From: Leptobrachium leishanense
Lineage: Eukaryota; Chordata; Amphibia; Anura; Megophryidae
Length of the DNA: 64,000 bases
Assembly (NCBI GenBank): GCA_009667805.1
Contig: CM019067.1
Location: 68,900,997 to 68,964,996 of the forward strand
Direction: 5' to 3'
Numbering within the stretch: position 1 is the first letter of the stretch; each line of letters starts with the position of its first letter. Position numbers and translations under genes: made by a program. Shown one piece after another: positions 11,339-22,525 of this stretch. The notes below the pieces were generated by a model. The model was not told the DNA's origin, did not search any database, and saw only the letters and a program-made list of their open reading frames with translations.

Positions 11339-12474
11339 TGACGTGTGATCTCAGTCTGTGCTACACGTTGTTTTTCACTTGGGGGTAAAGGATCACGTGG
11401 TGAGCACCCCCTCCCCCGTTTTACGGGCAGATGGAAGCCATGTCCTTGGGGGATCTGGCAGTGCACCCCACCCTTGGTGTAAGCTGATTAGTGTGCTGCC
11501 GGGGGGAGGGGCAGCAGTCATCTGAGAGGCCTGGCCCTGCGCGAGGGGTGACCTACATAGTGTGAGAGGGAGACCCAGGCCGGAAGTGTGCTCCTCCCCG
11601 CCCCCCGCTCATCCCAGGCCCCCATCTTCCTCTCCCTGCACCTCCTCCCCAGCTCCCCCAGGTGGGCGCCGCCCGCTCCAGTACTGTCCCAGCTAGGGAC
11701 GTGTCACTACGTGGCCGATCCGGCGCCTGGCAACCGCCCCCCCCCCCGTGCAGGGCCTGTAACCAGCCTCTCGGGCAGAGTGACCCCCCCCCCCGCATAA
11801 CATTCTGTCTCAGTGACCCCCCCCCCCGCACATTGGACTGCAGCTTATCGACCAAAGGTCAGCAGCAACCTTCACTCTGCAGGTGTTTTAAGACTACATG
11901 TCTCAGGATGCTCAGTTCCTGGTTAGGTTGGTAGAGCCTCTTGGGTCATGTAGTTCCATAACATTTCGAGGGCTGCTCCTCTGCTTCAGTGTGATCCTCA
12001 GATTGTGCTGCTTTTAACTCTGCAGTGTCCGTGTGTGCTCGTCATATATAACCTACAAAACAAGGACTGGTTTGTTAAACATAAAAATCCCGCAGCTCCC
12101 GTTACTGTCCGGCCGACCCTTTGAACCCTGGATTTAACCCTGAAGATCCTCAGCCAGCGAGGACCATGGGACATGTAGTTCCAGAAAATTAGCTTTCCAG
12201 GTTGTGATCCTGACTTGCACAATGTATAAAGCTGCTCTGTGTGATTATTGGGAAATAAAGCGGCCGTGCATGGACCATGGAGGGGGGGAGGAACTATCCC
12301 TAAGGGTAATGGGGTGATATTTGGTCCAAATTTCTTTTTTACTTTTTAATTGATTTTGTTAGTTGACACGAGGCCTACAGGGGGGATAAATAATATCTTT
12401 ATCACGTTTCACCTCATTCCAACGCTCACTATATAAATGAATGCTAAAGGTAGAATAAATGACAAGCGCTTTGA
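11339..12474. other. Intron 1 sequence with C tracts
   Basis: No gene or TE end was recognised. Several C runs of 8-12 bases occur near 11735-11830, and the first part is GC-rich. Short open frames here have no family signature. Confidence 0.35.
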
Positions 12475-12714
12475 CGGGGGCCGGCGGTTTGACGGGGGCC
12501 GGCGGTTTGAGGGTGGCAGCTGGGGGCCGGCGGTTTGAGGGTGGCAGCTGGGGGCCGGCGGTTTGAGGGTGGCAGCTGGGGGCCGGCGGTTTGAGGGTGG
12601 CAGCTGGGGGCCGGCGGTTTGAGGGTGGCAGCTGGGGGCCGGCGGTTTGAGGGTGGCAGCTGGGGGTCGGCGGTTTGAGGGTGGCAGCTGGGGGCCGGCG
12701 GTTTGAGGGTGGCG
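12475..12714 (+). repeat. Minisatellite, 28-bp unit, about 8 copies
   Basis: The unit joins GGGGGCCGGCGGTTTG and AGGGTGGCAGCT and is nearly identical between copies. The first two copies are short (GACGGGGGCCGGCGGTTT). One copy has GGGTCGG in place of GGGCCGG. It is the third tandem array inside intron 1 of zbtb10. Confidence 0.95.
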
Positions 12715-13203
12715 TAATTCTTGCACGGTGTCCATGGTGCTCGCTATGTTATCCCATTAATAAAACGTGTTGCAGATCTTCCAGGTATTCTTTCTCAGTA
12801 CACAAACCCACCACCTCCTGCAGTTTTATTCTTGCAGGTGGCAGATGCCATGCACGTGTACCCAACATCCCTGCTTGTACCCAGAATGCATTGCACACCG
12901 AGCACTCTGCACAGACATACCCTGCACTTTGCCCATTTTCACACAAGGCCTTCAAATGTCAACATTCATATTGGGGGGGGGCCTAGAAAGCTTCTGTATC
13001 TTGTGATGGACGCTGCATTGTGGCTTTATTATAAAATGAAGATTAGGCCGGCTTGGCAAAGTGTATTTTTGTAGCTTTTATGAGATTGTAGAGAGTGGGT
13101 TTGGAATCCACCGATTCGTTCTGCAGCATTTCTCATTCATTGTATTTAATATTTAATTCAATTTATATTCTTACACTTTTTTCTTTCCTCTCGCTATGTT
13201 TAG

Positions 13204-14095
13204 GAGCCTGAAATAAAAGTGGAAGCAGCGGATTCATACAGTGAATACAGCACCAAGCCAAATGAGAATTCATACTGCTACCAACTACTGCAAGAGCTCA
13301 ACGAGCAGAGGAAGAAAGGGATTCTGTGTGACGTCAATATAGTGGTCAGTGGAAAGGTTTTCAGAGCTCATAAAAACATCCTGGTTGCAGGCAGCCGCTT
13401 TTTTAAAACCTTATACTGTTTCACAAACAAAGAAAGCCGTGACCAAACCACTGTTACCTATTTAGATGTCGTCGCTGTCCATGGTTTCTCCGTCATCTTA
13501 GACTTCATGTACTCTGGAAACCTCGTACTCACCAGCCAAAATGCCATCGAAGTGATGACCGTGGCCAGTTACCTGCAGATGACCGAAGTCGTCCAGTCCT
13601 GCCGGAACTTCATCAAAGATGCCTTGAACATAAGTATAAAAAACGAAGCTCCCGAGAGCATCGTGGTGAGCTACAACAAGCGGAAAAACAAGGACAGCCC
13701 GGCGCCGCGCGATCAGAAAGTGGCGAGCTTCTGGGCCACGCGCAATTTGACTAGTTTGGCGAGCAACATGAAGCTGGACAACGACGGGTTTAACCTAGAC
13801 GAGACGCCCACCGACAACTTTCAGTCCAACGACTCCACGTGGATTCAGGATAGCTCGCCGGAAGTGACGGAAATCGAGCCCCAGGGTCAAGCCAAAGTGT
13901 TTGTGTGGAATGACATAGGTTCAAACTCTGCCGGCACTCAGGAACCCAGCAAACAGCGGCGGAAAAACCTAACTACAAAGCGGTTTGTTTATAACATCCC
14001 TCCCAACAACGAACTTCAGGTCGATGGGAGCACCATGCTCCCGCAACCCATTCCCTACACAGAAGAGGATGTGCAATGTTTCCAGGAAGGAGCAG
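13204..14095 (+). CDS. zbtb10: zbtb10 coding exon 2 (BTB/POZ domain, residues 261-558)
   Basis: The acceptor TTTAG precedes GAGCCTGAAATA and the frame continues from exon 1 in phase 0. Residues about 284-405 form the BTB/POZ domain: [36 protein letters not shown], then [12 protein letters not shown] and the helical end [19 protein letters not shown] domains dimerise and recruit co-repressors. A conserved linker follows ([33 protein letters not shown]). IKVE at residues 264-267 and IKNE after the BTB domain fit the SUMO attachment pattern. The donor is GCAG/GTAACG, leaving one base of a split glycine codon (phase 1). Confidence 0.95.
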
Positions 14096-14220
14096 GTAAC
14101 GTCTGGGGGAAGGGACGGGCGGTTTCTTTTGGATAGTTCTGTGGAGAGATCCTTGTCTGAGGCTATTAGGATCTTGGACATTGAAACAAACACTCCTACC
14201 ATGCCTTTTTAAGACCTAGC

Positions 14221-14420
14221 TTAAAGGGGCACTCTAGCCACCATGACTACTTAAAGGGACAATCTGGCCAACGTGATCACTTAAGCGTTTGTAAGCAGTT
14301 ATGGTGGCAGGAGTCTGACGTTCCCTGCATATCTAGTGCCTTGTTCTGCTTTTGCTGTGCGGCGTCTGTGTCTTTTGTCGTGAAAACGGCACACTTTCCA
14401 AATTTCTAGTCTTCTGCTGA
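14221..14420 (+). mobile_element. TTAA-type repeat, left end only
   Basis: TTAA followed by AGGGGCACTCTAGCCACC matches the ends of the TTAA-flanked element at 39923-44763 (AGGAACACTCTA and its complement). A later stretch (TTATGGTGGCAGGAGT) recurs near 31050. No right end was found nearby, so this is a fragment in intron 2. From about 14420 to 15564 I see nothing further, apart from pyrimidine-rich sequence. Confidence 0.5.
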
Positions 14421-15564
14421 AGTGGAGTAATAATTCTGAAGGTGTCCATGCCCCATATTACCTTTTCCTGCTGTTTTAACTTCCACCCCCTCTTCTATAG
14501 ATTTCCCATTCGTCCTGCTCTATCCTGTCACAATGCTCTCGTTTTTCCCTTGTGTACAAGTCGCCCGCCGTGTTTCACCGGCTTCCCATTCTGTACCCAC
14601 TTATTTCTCAGTTGGTTCCACCTTTCGGCTTTTCCTAAGTTCCTCTTGTTTTTGTTACAAAATCCAGTCTACCCGAGCACATTGCTTTAATCATTCTCCC
14701 CCCCCCCCTCTCTGGATCGTTTGTCCCTTGTGCTCTCGTTCCGAAGCCACGGTCTCTTGCTCTGTTTCCTGTGTTGGTGCTTGAGCTTCGTGAGTGTCCT
14801 TTCTGGTTGAGGCAGGGTTTCTGATGGCATAAAGGACTATTCCGCAATTTCCAAATGTTGCAAACCCCAGTGACGATCGCCAGCGTTTCACAAAGGTAAA
14901 ATGGATAGAGCGGCAGGACGGGCTGCACTGCGAAGCTTCTGCTGGCGCTCTTTGGATTTTAATTTTGTGAAATGTCACCAGTGTAATATGGTCCCTTATT
15001 AAATGGTGTATACAGCTTTTTTTTTTCTTCTGCATGATTTATGGTTTCATTCTGTGACTCCTTTCAATCCAGCGCCTCACATGTCCAGGAGCCTGAAGGC
15101 TCCTAGGATATTACTACTGGCTGCCAAATATTGGTATTTACAGAAGACTTAAGATTGCTGTGAATTTCTCGCGCTCTGGTTAGACTCGTCCATTGCGCCA
15201 TTTGTCACCCATACAAAGCAATGGTGGGATGAAACCTGAGTATTGTGGTCAGGATGGACCAAGGCAGATTGTTGTGAAATGTAGAGGCCATGGCAAACCA
15301 TGTAAACAAAGTGCTGTTTTTTTATTTGGGTCCCTTCTGTTTGGTTTAATTGTTACTGTTTGGGCAGTCACCAAGTTATTGAGCAGATATCCTGTGATTT
15401 TCATTCCGCTGACTTAATTTAACGGCCATTCGTTGTGTGGTCCAGACCACTGCAACCAGCATCCTGCAGTTTATGATAAAGGTCAGCATAATTATATTTC
15501 CCACTCTGTATACCCGAATCCTGACAATTGTTTTTAAGGTAAAGTCTACTACATCCCCAAATAA

Positions 15565-15881
15565 GGCTGGCGTCAGACCAGCGCGCTATGTGCGCCCATA
15601 ATGACGTGCTTACTGGTGTCCGTCGCAGCGTTGTGACGCTGCAACAGGACGTTGCAACGCTTGTGCGTCCGCACGCAACAAGCGTCTGTTATCCAAGTCT
15701 CCCCCTCGATGCGCTAGGGCGAACGTTGACGGGGCTGCAAAGTGCGATCCTCCATAGGCAGATCACGCTTTGCAGTACTGTGTGCGCTCAGCGAGGCGGC
15801 CAGACGGGGGTCGAGTGGAAGGAACATCCACTCTCGCAGACGGTCCTTCCGCTCTCCAAAGACGCTCGTCTGACACTAGCC
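15565..15881 (+). mobile_element. Harbinger-like MITE 2 (subfamily c, 317 bp)
   Basis: Ends GGCTGGCGTCAGACCAGCGC and CTCGTCTGACACTAGCC, flanked by TAA on both sides. The interior word CTGGTGTCCGTCGCAG is shared with the copy at 53093-53384. It lies in intron 2. Confidence 0.75.
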
Positions 15882-15967
15882 TAAACGGGGATCATGAACC
15901 CCAACACTCCAGGCATACATACAACTATGGAATGAGGATCCAGGCAGTCAAAAATAAAAATATATGT

Positions 15968-16088
15968 TAAAGCGGCAGGTTTAAACAGGAAAGCATTGTT
16001 TCGGCTGTCGTACAGCATGTATCAAGCCCAAGAAAGGCTTTACAACAGCTGAAACCTTGCTCTCCTGTTTTTTAAACCTGCCGTGCTG
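15968..16088. repeat. Short inverted repeat (about 40-bp arms)
   Basis: The left arm AAGCGGCAGGTTTAAACAGG and following bases pair with the right arm ending CCTGTTTTTTAAACCTGCCG; TTTCGGCTGT near 15999 pairs with ACAGCTGAAA near 16043. It looks like a small palindromic MITE or hairpin. No other copy was noticed. Confidence 0.6.
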
Positions 16089-17298
16089 CGTCCAGGCTTA
16101 TTCGGAGATCCCGGATCCGCACGCTGTGGTTGTACACCTGGATTATTATGAACCCTTTGGATTTCCTTGGCATAAAACGTGCTCAAAACCTCGTGACCTC
16201 CACCCCCAAAGCATAATTGCATCCTTCCTTACTGAACCAGATTAAGTAACGCCACCCCTAGGGTATGTTTTTATACAACTCTAGTATGAAACCTGTCGGC
16301 CAACTACATGGTTTAGGAGCTGGAAGAAGAGTTTACAGAATATATATTAATTCCGAGGTTTCGGAGCCAGAGGTGACGTTCTGGGAGATGGTGGTTACCC
16401 GGCTAGAGGATTTATTGAGACCTGCTGTACACAAATAATTATTTCTGTGTATGAATATGTAAGACTTCAGTGCTATTCACAAATCCTAATTAATGTTATT
16501 GGCCATCGCTGTGTCCGTCTCCCCATTCATGGCATGATCCCTCCAGACTGGAGGCATGTATTGGTGCTTTCTGTATGACATTTAGGATTTTGAAGGGGGA
16601 GGGGGGGTTCTCTCGGCATTGGATGTGGTCAAATCACTACCTGGGTGAAACATTATGGGATCTGTTTCAACGCTATCATTAAGAAAACTCCTGGAGACTT
16701 TATATACCTTCCCGGGCCGAGCGCCAGCAATGTTCCTATCCCGGAATAACTGCGCTAAATCGGAGACGGAAAGGAAAATCTGCAGGCACAGGTCTTTCTA
16801 CTCTCCATCTCCATTGAGCTGCAGCCGTGGAATAGGGCCTATTTCCCCGCCCCCCCCCCCCATTCATTTTATGGGGTTGCTGATGGTTTTGCATCTTTTA
16901 TTATATTTGCTTCAGATTGAACAACTGTAACTGGGTGAGCTCTGTCTAAACCAGACCCATCAAGTGGAATAATGTGAGACCGGGTGGTCCCTGGCTCCTG
17001 AATTTATGGATTATCCGTTGCAAATCTAGATACACGGCTTTACCTGTATTCCCACTCCACGTTTCCTTACTGGCTCATATCTGTCATAAGAATTTGCCAG
17101 TTACTGGGAGATAAATGCTGGTTATATGTTACACGAATTTCAGATTCTGGGAGGAAAAAAGGAAACTGAGCCTCTGTACCAGGACTGAGCCCTGCCTTAT
17201 AAACCTGATGAGTGAAGCTCCACGCACCCTAACCTCAACTACTGCGGGGCAGTCAGCTGCCGGGTACCCATGGGTTTATAGAATATTTACTCTACATC
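16089..17298. other. Intron 2 sequence, nothing recognised
   Basis: A C run at about 16850 and a G-rich patch near 16600 are the only notable features. No repeat end or coding signature was seen. Confidence 0.3.
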
Positions 17299-17400
17299 AG
17301 GGATCTCAAACTCTGAACCCCTAAATATTGGCGGCCTACAATTCCCAGAATTCTTTTGAATGTGATAGATGGGCTGATGGGCCTTACCCTACACCTCTAT
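17299..17400 (+). mobile_element. hAT-type MITE fragment (CAGGGATCTCAAACTC end)
   Basis: This starts CAGGGATCTCAAACTCTG and continues TACAATTCCCAGAATTCTTT, matching the left half of the palindromic MITE at 21655-21789. The right end is missing. Confidence 0.6.
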
Positions 17401-17615
17401 TTTTTGCCAGGCTCTTAAAATTTGAAGCCATCTATACTAGGGATAGACCGAAAATCGTGGCCGATATATTCAGCAGATTGTGGATGTCAGTATCTGCCTT
17501 TTTTAATTCCAGATAACGACGATAATTGACCAAACTGACTCACTGCAGCCACGACATGCGAGGTCCAACAGGAGGTTTCAGATGTGTGCTGATTTGCGGC
17601 TTCCCGTCACGCTGA

Positions 17616-17918
17616 GGCTGGGTTCACACCACGGCGTAGCGCAGCGTCGCGCAATGCGCGTGTTTTTTTACGCGCGTTCGCGTATACTGAATGTGCGTTG
17701 CAGCGCGTTCGCGGCTATGATATGGCCGCGAACGCGCGGCTATATGCCGAAAAGAAGCTCCCGGACTTCTTTTTGCGTCGGCCGTTTTAAAGCGCGTTCC
17801 TGCGCGCTTTAAAACGCTTAGGTGTGACATGCCCACATAGGCAATCATGGGATTTCATGTTTAAGCATTTTACACCCCGCAGGAGCGCGCTGTAAAACGC
17901 TTAGGTGTGAATCCCGCC
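17616..17918 (+). mobile_element. Harbinger-like MITE 3 (subfamily d, 303 bp)
   Basis: The left end GGCTGGGTTCACACCACGGC and the right end CTTAGGTGTGAATCCCGCC are near complements. The flanks are TGA and TTA, so the duplication is imperfect. The inside is palindromic and rich in CGCG, with GTTCGCGGC...GCCGCGAAC. The inner end word is TTCACACC rather than TCAGACGA. Confidence 0.65.
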
Positions 17919-18024
17919 TTACTGTCTGCCCTCGCTGTGAGGCTTCCCGTCTCGCTGACAGATGTCAGAATCAGAACAATTGATTCGGCCCCCTAGCGGT
18001 GTATATAGAGTTTGACTCGGTTAA

Positions 18025-18322
18025 ATGTATTGCAGAAAGCGATAACCCAGAGCCACACTCGGACTGCCGCTGGATACATTAACTGTCCCTGCGCTCCCTC
18101 GTTGTCCCCGTATTCTCTGGCGATCATAACGTACTACTTCCTTTTTCCCTTCTTGCGAGAAGGGAAGCAGGATGCTGCGATCGCCGGAGGAGAATGCGAT
18201 CGCGGAGGTCAGAGAGGGAGCACAGGGACAGGTATGTATTCAGCCAGAGTGTGGCTCGGAGTTACCGCTTTCAGAAGTGAAAGTTAACCCCGAGCCACAC
18301 TCATGAAAACCGCCAAGGGAAG
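18025..18322. mobile_element. TTAA-flanked palindromic element, 298 bp
   Basis: TTAA stands at 18021-18024 and 18323-18326. The interior is a near-complete palindrome: GAGCCACACTC near 18049 faces GAGTGTGGCTC near 18251, and CTGTCCCTGCGCTCCCTC faces GAGGGAGCACAGGGACAG. The centre has CCCTTCTTGCGAGAAGGG. The same family occurs at 45634-47590, split by a Tc1 insertion. The left outer part of this copy is shortened relative to that one. Confidence 0.7.
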
Positions 18323-18326
18323 TTAA

Positions 18327-19649
18327 ATTGAATAAATGCTGTGGATAAAGGTGCAATGTTTAGCATTTTATTAAACACATTCAGTTAATGCGTTATGTCA
18401 GATTTAGGTTGTTTTTTCAGAACTTTAAATCTACAGAATATCGGTACCAGATATTCGTTATCGAACGGAAAGGCTGCTGAGAATCGGTATCGTCCCTGGA
18501 AAAATGATATCCGTCTATGCCTAATCTATACGTTTATATTTAATTTTTAAGATCCATGTTCTGTAGTCCTTCAATGTAAAGGGTACGTTTTATGGATGTG
18601 AAGGGGTTTTTATTCATACTCGGCCTCCTTTTTGTTTAAAGGAAAAAAAGCTTTTCCTCCCTTAGGTGGCACCAATGTTTTTTCATTGACTTCAAAGCTT
18701 GCTATTATTTTGTCACTCTCCCCCCCCCCCCCCCGGCCTGGATACCCCTTATTATCTTTCTTTTCTTTCTAGAAAATCATTTTTTTTTTTTTTTTTACGT
18801 ATGTCTGTAATGTAGCCCCCTGCACGTGCACGTGTCCCGAGCGGCTGAAGCCCCAGACTGTTTTGCCCTGTCTGTGCATCGCCCACCCGTTTGCTTTTCT
18901 TTGAGCCTGTGTGTTTTGTGAGCGGGCGCTGGGAATATTTCTGAGCATTAGCTTTCCAAGTTGCTGTTCCTCACACCATGGGGAGAGCCAACAGCATTGT
19001 AGCACCCCCTCCCCAAACTATGAAGCCATCTATTTTGATGAATAGAAAAGTGAGCTGGAGATCCGTGATGTATTACGTATACAGTAATCTTTCCATCACC
19101 TGGAAAATATGTTTTTGAGTTGAGCCACGAAACCTGGGTTACACAGCATTATTTCCTCCATTGCATGTCCTAGTGTCGATGCCATGGTCTTCCGACAGCT
19201 CCTGGCATGGTCTTAGATCTGGCGAACGAGCGCGTGCCATCTCTGCAATCTGTTTCCTTCCCCCTCACCAGCTTCCACGAGTGCTCAATGTTCATTTTGC
19301 TGGAGCTGCGCTTCTCCTGGCCCTGAGTGACCTGCCTGGTGTTATGTGTAATACGTGTTGCGGCGTGCGTGTTACCCTATTAGTCTGTTGTCTAGGATAG
19401 GGACTCTGAGTGTGCACACCATGCCCGTGAATTAAAATCCCAGCCTGCAGACGTTTCACACTCCTGAACAATCATGCTGTTTTTAGGTAATCTGTTTATA
19501 CTTGCTGTAGGTTCGTGATGTGGCACATCCAAAAAAATTCTGTATAAACCACACAGATCTTATGGAACATAAAGTGTATTATTAAATGCAACCTGCCATA
19601 TAATTAAGCTTCACACACCTAACTAGTCTGTTTTTCTTTCTCTCTTCAG
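18327..19649. other. Intron 2 sequence up to the exon 3 acceptor
   Basis: Homopolymer C and T runs occur near 18719-18796. No TE end or coding signature was recognised. The final bases form the acceptor TTTCTCTCTTCAG of exon 3. Confidence 0.35.
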
Positions 19650-19718
19650 GTACCTCAAATGAATTTAAGTTCGGCATGTTCCCGGAGTCCTGGACAAGAG
19701 ACAGCTTCTTTGAAAATG
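19650..19718 (+). CDS. zbtb10: zbtb10 coding exon 3 (23 codons, residues 558-581)
   Basis: This small exon of 69 bp is flanked by CTCTTCAG and GTAAGG. It enters and leaves in phase 1, completing a glycine on each side. It encodes TSNEFKFGMFPESWTRDSFF and EN. The SNEFKFG motif and PESW correspond to the repeated NDFKYGL...PESW stretch just before the zinc fingers in mammalian ZBTB10. My recollection is that mammals have several tandem copies of that motif; only one is visible here. I found no second exon with further copies in introns 2 or 3, but a short one could have been missed. Confidence 0.9.
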
Positions 19719-19823
19719 GTAAGGGTTCACCGCATTCACACATAAAGCACAGGATGGATATCCTTTACCAGGTTCCAAGATCTCCGATATTTTTTTTTTA
19801 TTTAGCACCGACGTGACTCTTAA

Positions 19824-20311
19824 GGCTAATGTCAGACGAACGCATTCTGAGCGCACTCTGCGTGCATGCATAACGGACAGACGTACTGACGGAAGATACT
19901 GTAGACCCCATACGGTCTTTTTTTTTTTTTTTTTTTTTTTTTTGATGGATGTAGAGCAAAAAAGGGAAATATGGGAATCAAAATTAATTAAAATTTAAAT
20001 GACAGGTACAGTCAGCCAGACAAAAAAAACACTTCTGAGCGTCAATGTGATGGATGTCGCAAATGCTCTGTGTCTGACGTCGCCTCATCACGCACACAGG
20101 CCGCTACGCGGATGCTGTGCACTCAGGGCATCTGTCATAGCGCTTTTACGTCGAGGCCTAAATATCGTCCGTTGCCTACTGCGTGGTGCGTGCGCACTTC
20201 ACGGCACACGTACTTCGTGTGTTGGTCTCTATTGATCACAAATCAATGCTACGACGGACGTTAAACTGTGCAGCGACACGTATGTGATGACAGCGTTCGT
20301 CTGATGCCAGC
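19824..20311 (-). mobile_element. Harbinger-like MITE 4 (subfamily b, about 488 bp)
   Basis: The left end GGCTAATGTCAGACGAACGC follows TAA; the right end GCGTTCGTCTGATGCCAGC lacks its last base or two. A T run of about 23 lies near 19918-19941. The interior word TGTTGGTCTCTATTG is the complement of the CAATAGAGACCCACAC word of copies at 35441 and 39043, which gives the orientation. Confidence 0.65.
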
Positions 20312-20336
20312 TTCAAGGTGGAAAATTCCAGTCTAA

Positions 20337-21210
20337 GGCTGCCCGTCCACTGGAACCGTTTTCGTGCGATGGTGTGATCATCCGATATCGTCTGTCGTCG
20401 CACGTCCAATCCTGTAACCTGAATGGAACCATCGTCCATTGCAGCAGACTTCTGGCGACGGGTAAAAATCGCAGCAGATGGGCGATCTCACCTTGCAGGC
20501 TGGAAGTTCAGAACGATTGCTGGGCAAGATGTACGTTGACAAACTCATTATGGGAGTTACAAAAACAGCAATATAAATGTGTTTTTGTAACTCCGATTGA
20601 AAATAAATGATGCAGACATGATGCAAGTTTACCAAAACACATTTTTGCATGTTGGGACTAGCTGTGTAACATGGTGGGACTGGTGGTGCTGCTGCGCAAA
20701 GGGGTTTATTTACTAAGCACTGACATGCCTCCCGAAAGGCACTGAATGTTGAATTTCCCCATACAGTGCAATTTTGTTGCTGTTTGTACTGAAAAATGAT
20801 GGTGAAATATGGTAGTTTGTTGCAGATCACTGCACTTCGGCAATCTGCAGTGGCAGAGAGAACAGATATCAGAGCGCAGTACAGCACTGAAGTGTTGGTG
20901 TCATGCCCTGATTAAAGGGATAGTTTGACAGGTCTACAGACAAAGCGCATAGTAAAAATAATAGTAACAAAAAAAAGGACTGCACTGGTTCCAAAAGCAG
21001 AATGAACTTTTTTTTTGTATGTAAAACCAGTTCATTCTGGTTTTGGCAGCCTCTGCACTCCACCTCTGATTTTGATTTGGATAGTCTGTGGTCACACGAC
21101 AGATCGCACGCAGTGGACGACCCTAGTCTGACCTGGTCGGACAACCAACGTCGTCCATGGTCTGACGAAAAAGTCAGTCGTCTGACTACGGATCCAGTGG
21201 ACGGCCAGCC
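20337..21210 (+). mobile_element. Harbinger-like MITE 5 (subfamily e), first arm of an inverted pair
   Basis: The left end GGCTGCCCGTCCACTGG follows TAA; the right end CCAGTGGACGGCCAGCC precedes TTG at 21211-21213. Its last 330 bp (TGCAGTCC-type block with TTCATTCTG, then GTCTGACGAAAAAGTCAGTC) recur in reverse in the next element. The two form a head-to-head inverted pair in intron 3. Whether this is two elements sharing a flank or one large element is undecided. Confidence 0.6.
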
Positions 21211-21213
21211 TTG

Positions 21214-22052
21214 GGCTGAGCGTCCACTGGCACCGTAGTCAGACGACCGATGCGTTCGTCAGACCATGGACGACGTCCGACGGTCTTCCACTGCAAGCGA
21301 TCCGTCGGAACAACTACGACCGATCAGATTTCAGGTGGAGTGCAGAGACTGCCAAAACAAGAATGAACTGGTTTTACATATAAAACACAGTTCATTCTGC
21401 TTTTTTAAACACTGCAGTCCTTTTGTGGGACAATGGGTGAGACAGAATACAAGTATACATAAACGTACACACAGAACAGTAGCAGAGAGGACCCAAGAGC
21501 TTACAATCAACCAAGGAGCCTTCCCTTCCCTGCCCTACCCCTCACCCCTACAGAAACAGGGCTAGTCCCACACATCTCACATACATCTCAGAGAAGATGG
21601 ATGTGGAGAAACTGATCAGGGGAGTTATAAAAGCATTTAAAATTAACTTTCTTTCAGGGATCTCAAACTCTGGCCCCCCAGATGTATATTGCCTACAAAT
21701 CCCAGAATTCTTTGAATGCAATAAATGGCCAGAGAATAATGGGAGGTGTAGTTCAGAAACATCTGGGGGGCCAGAGTTTGAGATCCCTGATAGAAATAGT
21801 TAATTTTAAATGCTTTTATAACTCCCCTGATCAGTTTCTCCACATCCATCTTCTCTGATCTGCTGAAATACATGCGATGCAAACGAGTGATTTGGTTCTG
21901 ATCGCCCATCTGATGCGGTCTTTACCCGTCGCTGGAAGACAGACGTCGGACACAGTGGACGCAGGTCCAATTCACTTGCATGTTGGATCGGACGAACAAC
22001 GACTGACCATAACGTATGATCGCACAAATACGGTGCCAGTGGACGCCCAGCC
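21214..22052 (-). mobile_element. Harbinger-like MITE 6 (subfamily e), second arm of the inverted pair
   Basis: The left end is GGCTGAGCGTCCACTGG and the right end is CCAGTGGACGCCCAGCC, followed by TTA. The first 220 bp are the inverted counterpart of the end of the preceding element (GAATGAACTGGTTTTACATA faces its complement near 21020). A perfect-looking palindrome lies inside (21588-21859). Confidence 0.6.
21588..21859. repeat. Inverted repeat with arms of about 97 bp around a hAT-type MITE
   Basis: The left arm begins CAGAGAAGATGGATGTGGAG and the right arm ends in its complement. The arms differ at only a few bases around 21647-21655. The inner part (21655-21789) starts CAGGGATCTCAAACTCTGG and ends with the complement, like a short hAT MITE. 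The bases flanking it are complementary to each other rather than repeated, so the whole palindrome is one unit. A transcript would form a long hairpin. Confidence 0.85.
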
Positions 22053-22349
22053 TTAAGCTCATGTGACGGATAAAATTATAAAAAATATTGTATAAAATGA
22101 CCTTCAGGATATGTGTATACAATGTATTTGAAACCTAAATTAATTTTGTGTTTAGACTTTGGTCTCATCCCCACGATACCTCGTTGTTACGTGCAAATAT
22201 TCCAAAACCCCTAAAACACCTCTAGTCCCAATCATTTGGGGTAAGGAATCCGACTTTAAATCTAGATTATTCCTAGTGTTTCCATCACCATTTTTTTTTT
22301 ATTTTTCTCCCCTCTTCTTTCAATCTGAAACCTTCTTTCTTTTATTTAG

Positions 22350-22525
22350 GTGATGCGTCTGCTGGGATGATGAATAAATTAAAATGCCCACATTGCAATT
22401 ATGTAGCAAAATACAGAAGGACGCTGAAAAGACACTTGCTCATTCACACTGGAGTGAGATCTTTCAGTTGTGACATCTGCGGGAAGTTGTTTACGAGAAG
22501 AGAGCATGTGAAAAGGCATTCCTTG
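22350..22525 (+). CDS. zbtb10: zbtb10 coding exon 4 (zinc fingers, residues 581-639)
   Basis: The acceptor TTTATTTAG precedes the rest of a split glycine, and the donor is CCTTG/GTAAG in phase 0. The exon encodes one full C2H2 finger, Cys593-Cys596 and His609-His613 ([20 protein letters not shown] then H), and the linker TGVRSF. It also encodes most of a second finger, Cys621-Cys624 and His637; the last histidine (641) comes from exon 5. These fingers bind DNA. Mammalian ZBTB10 has been reported to bind GC-rich Sp-type sites and TTGGGG variant telomeric repeats. The exon is nearly identical to mammalian ZBTB10 as I recall it. Confidence 0.95.

Noticed and set aside
21597..21909. Matching MDVEKLIRGVIKAFKIN peptides on both strands
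   Set aside because: The two are the arms of one inverted repeat read from each side, so the similarity is not independent evidence of coding.
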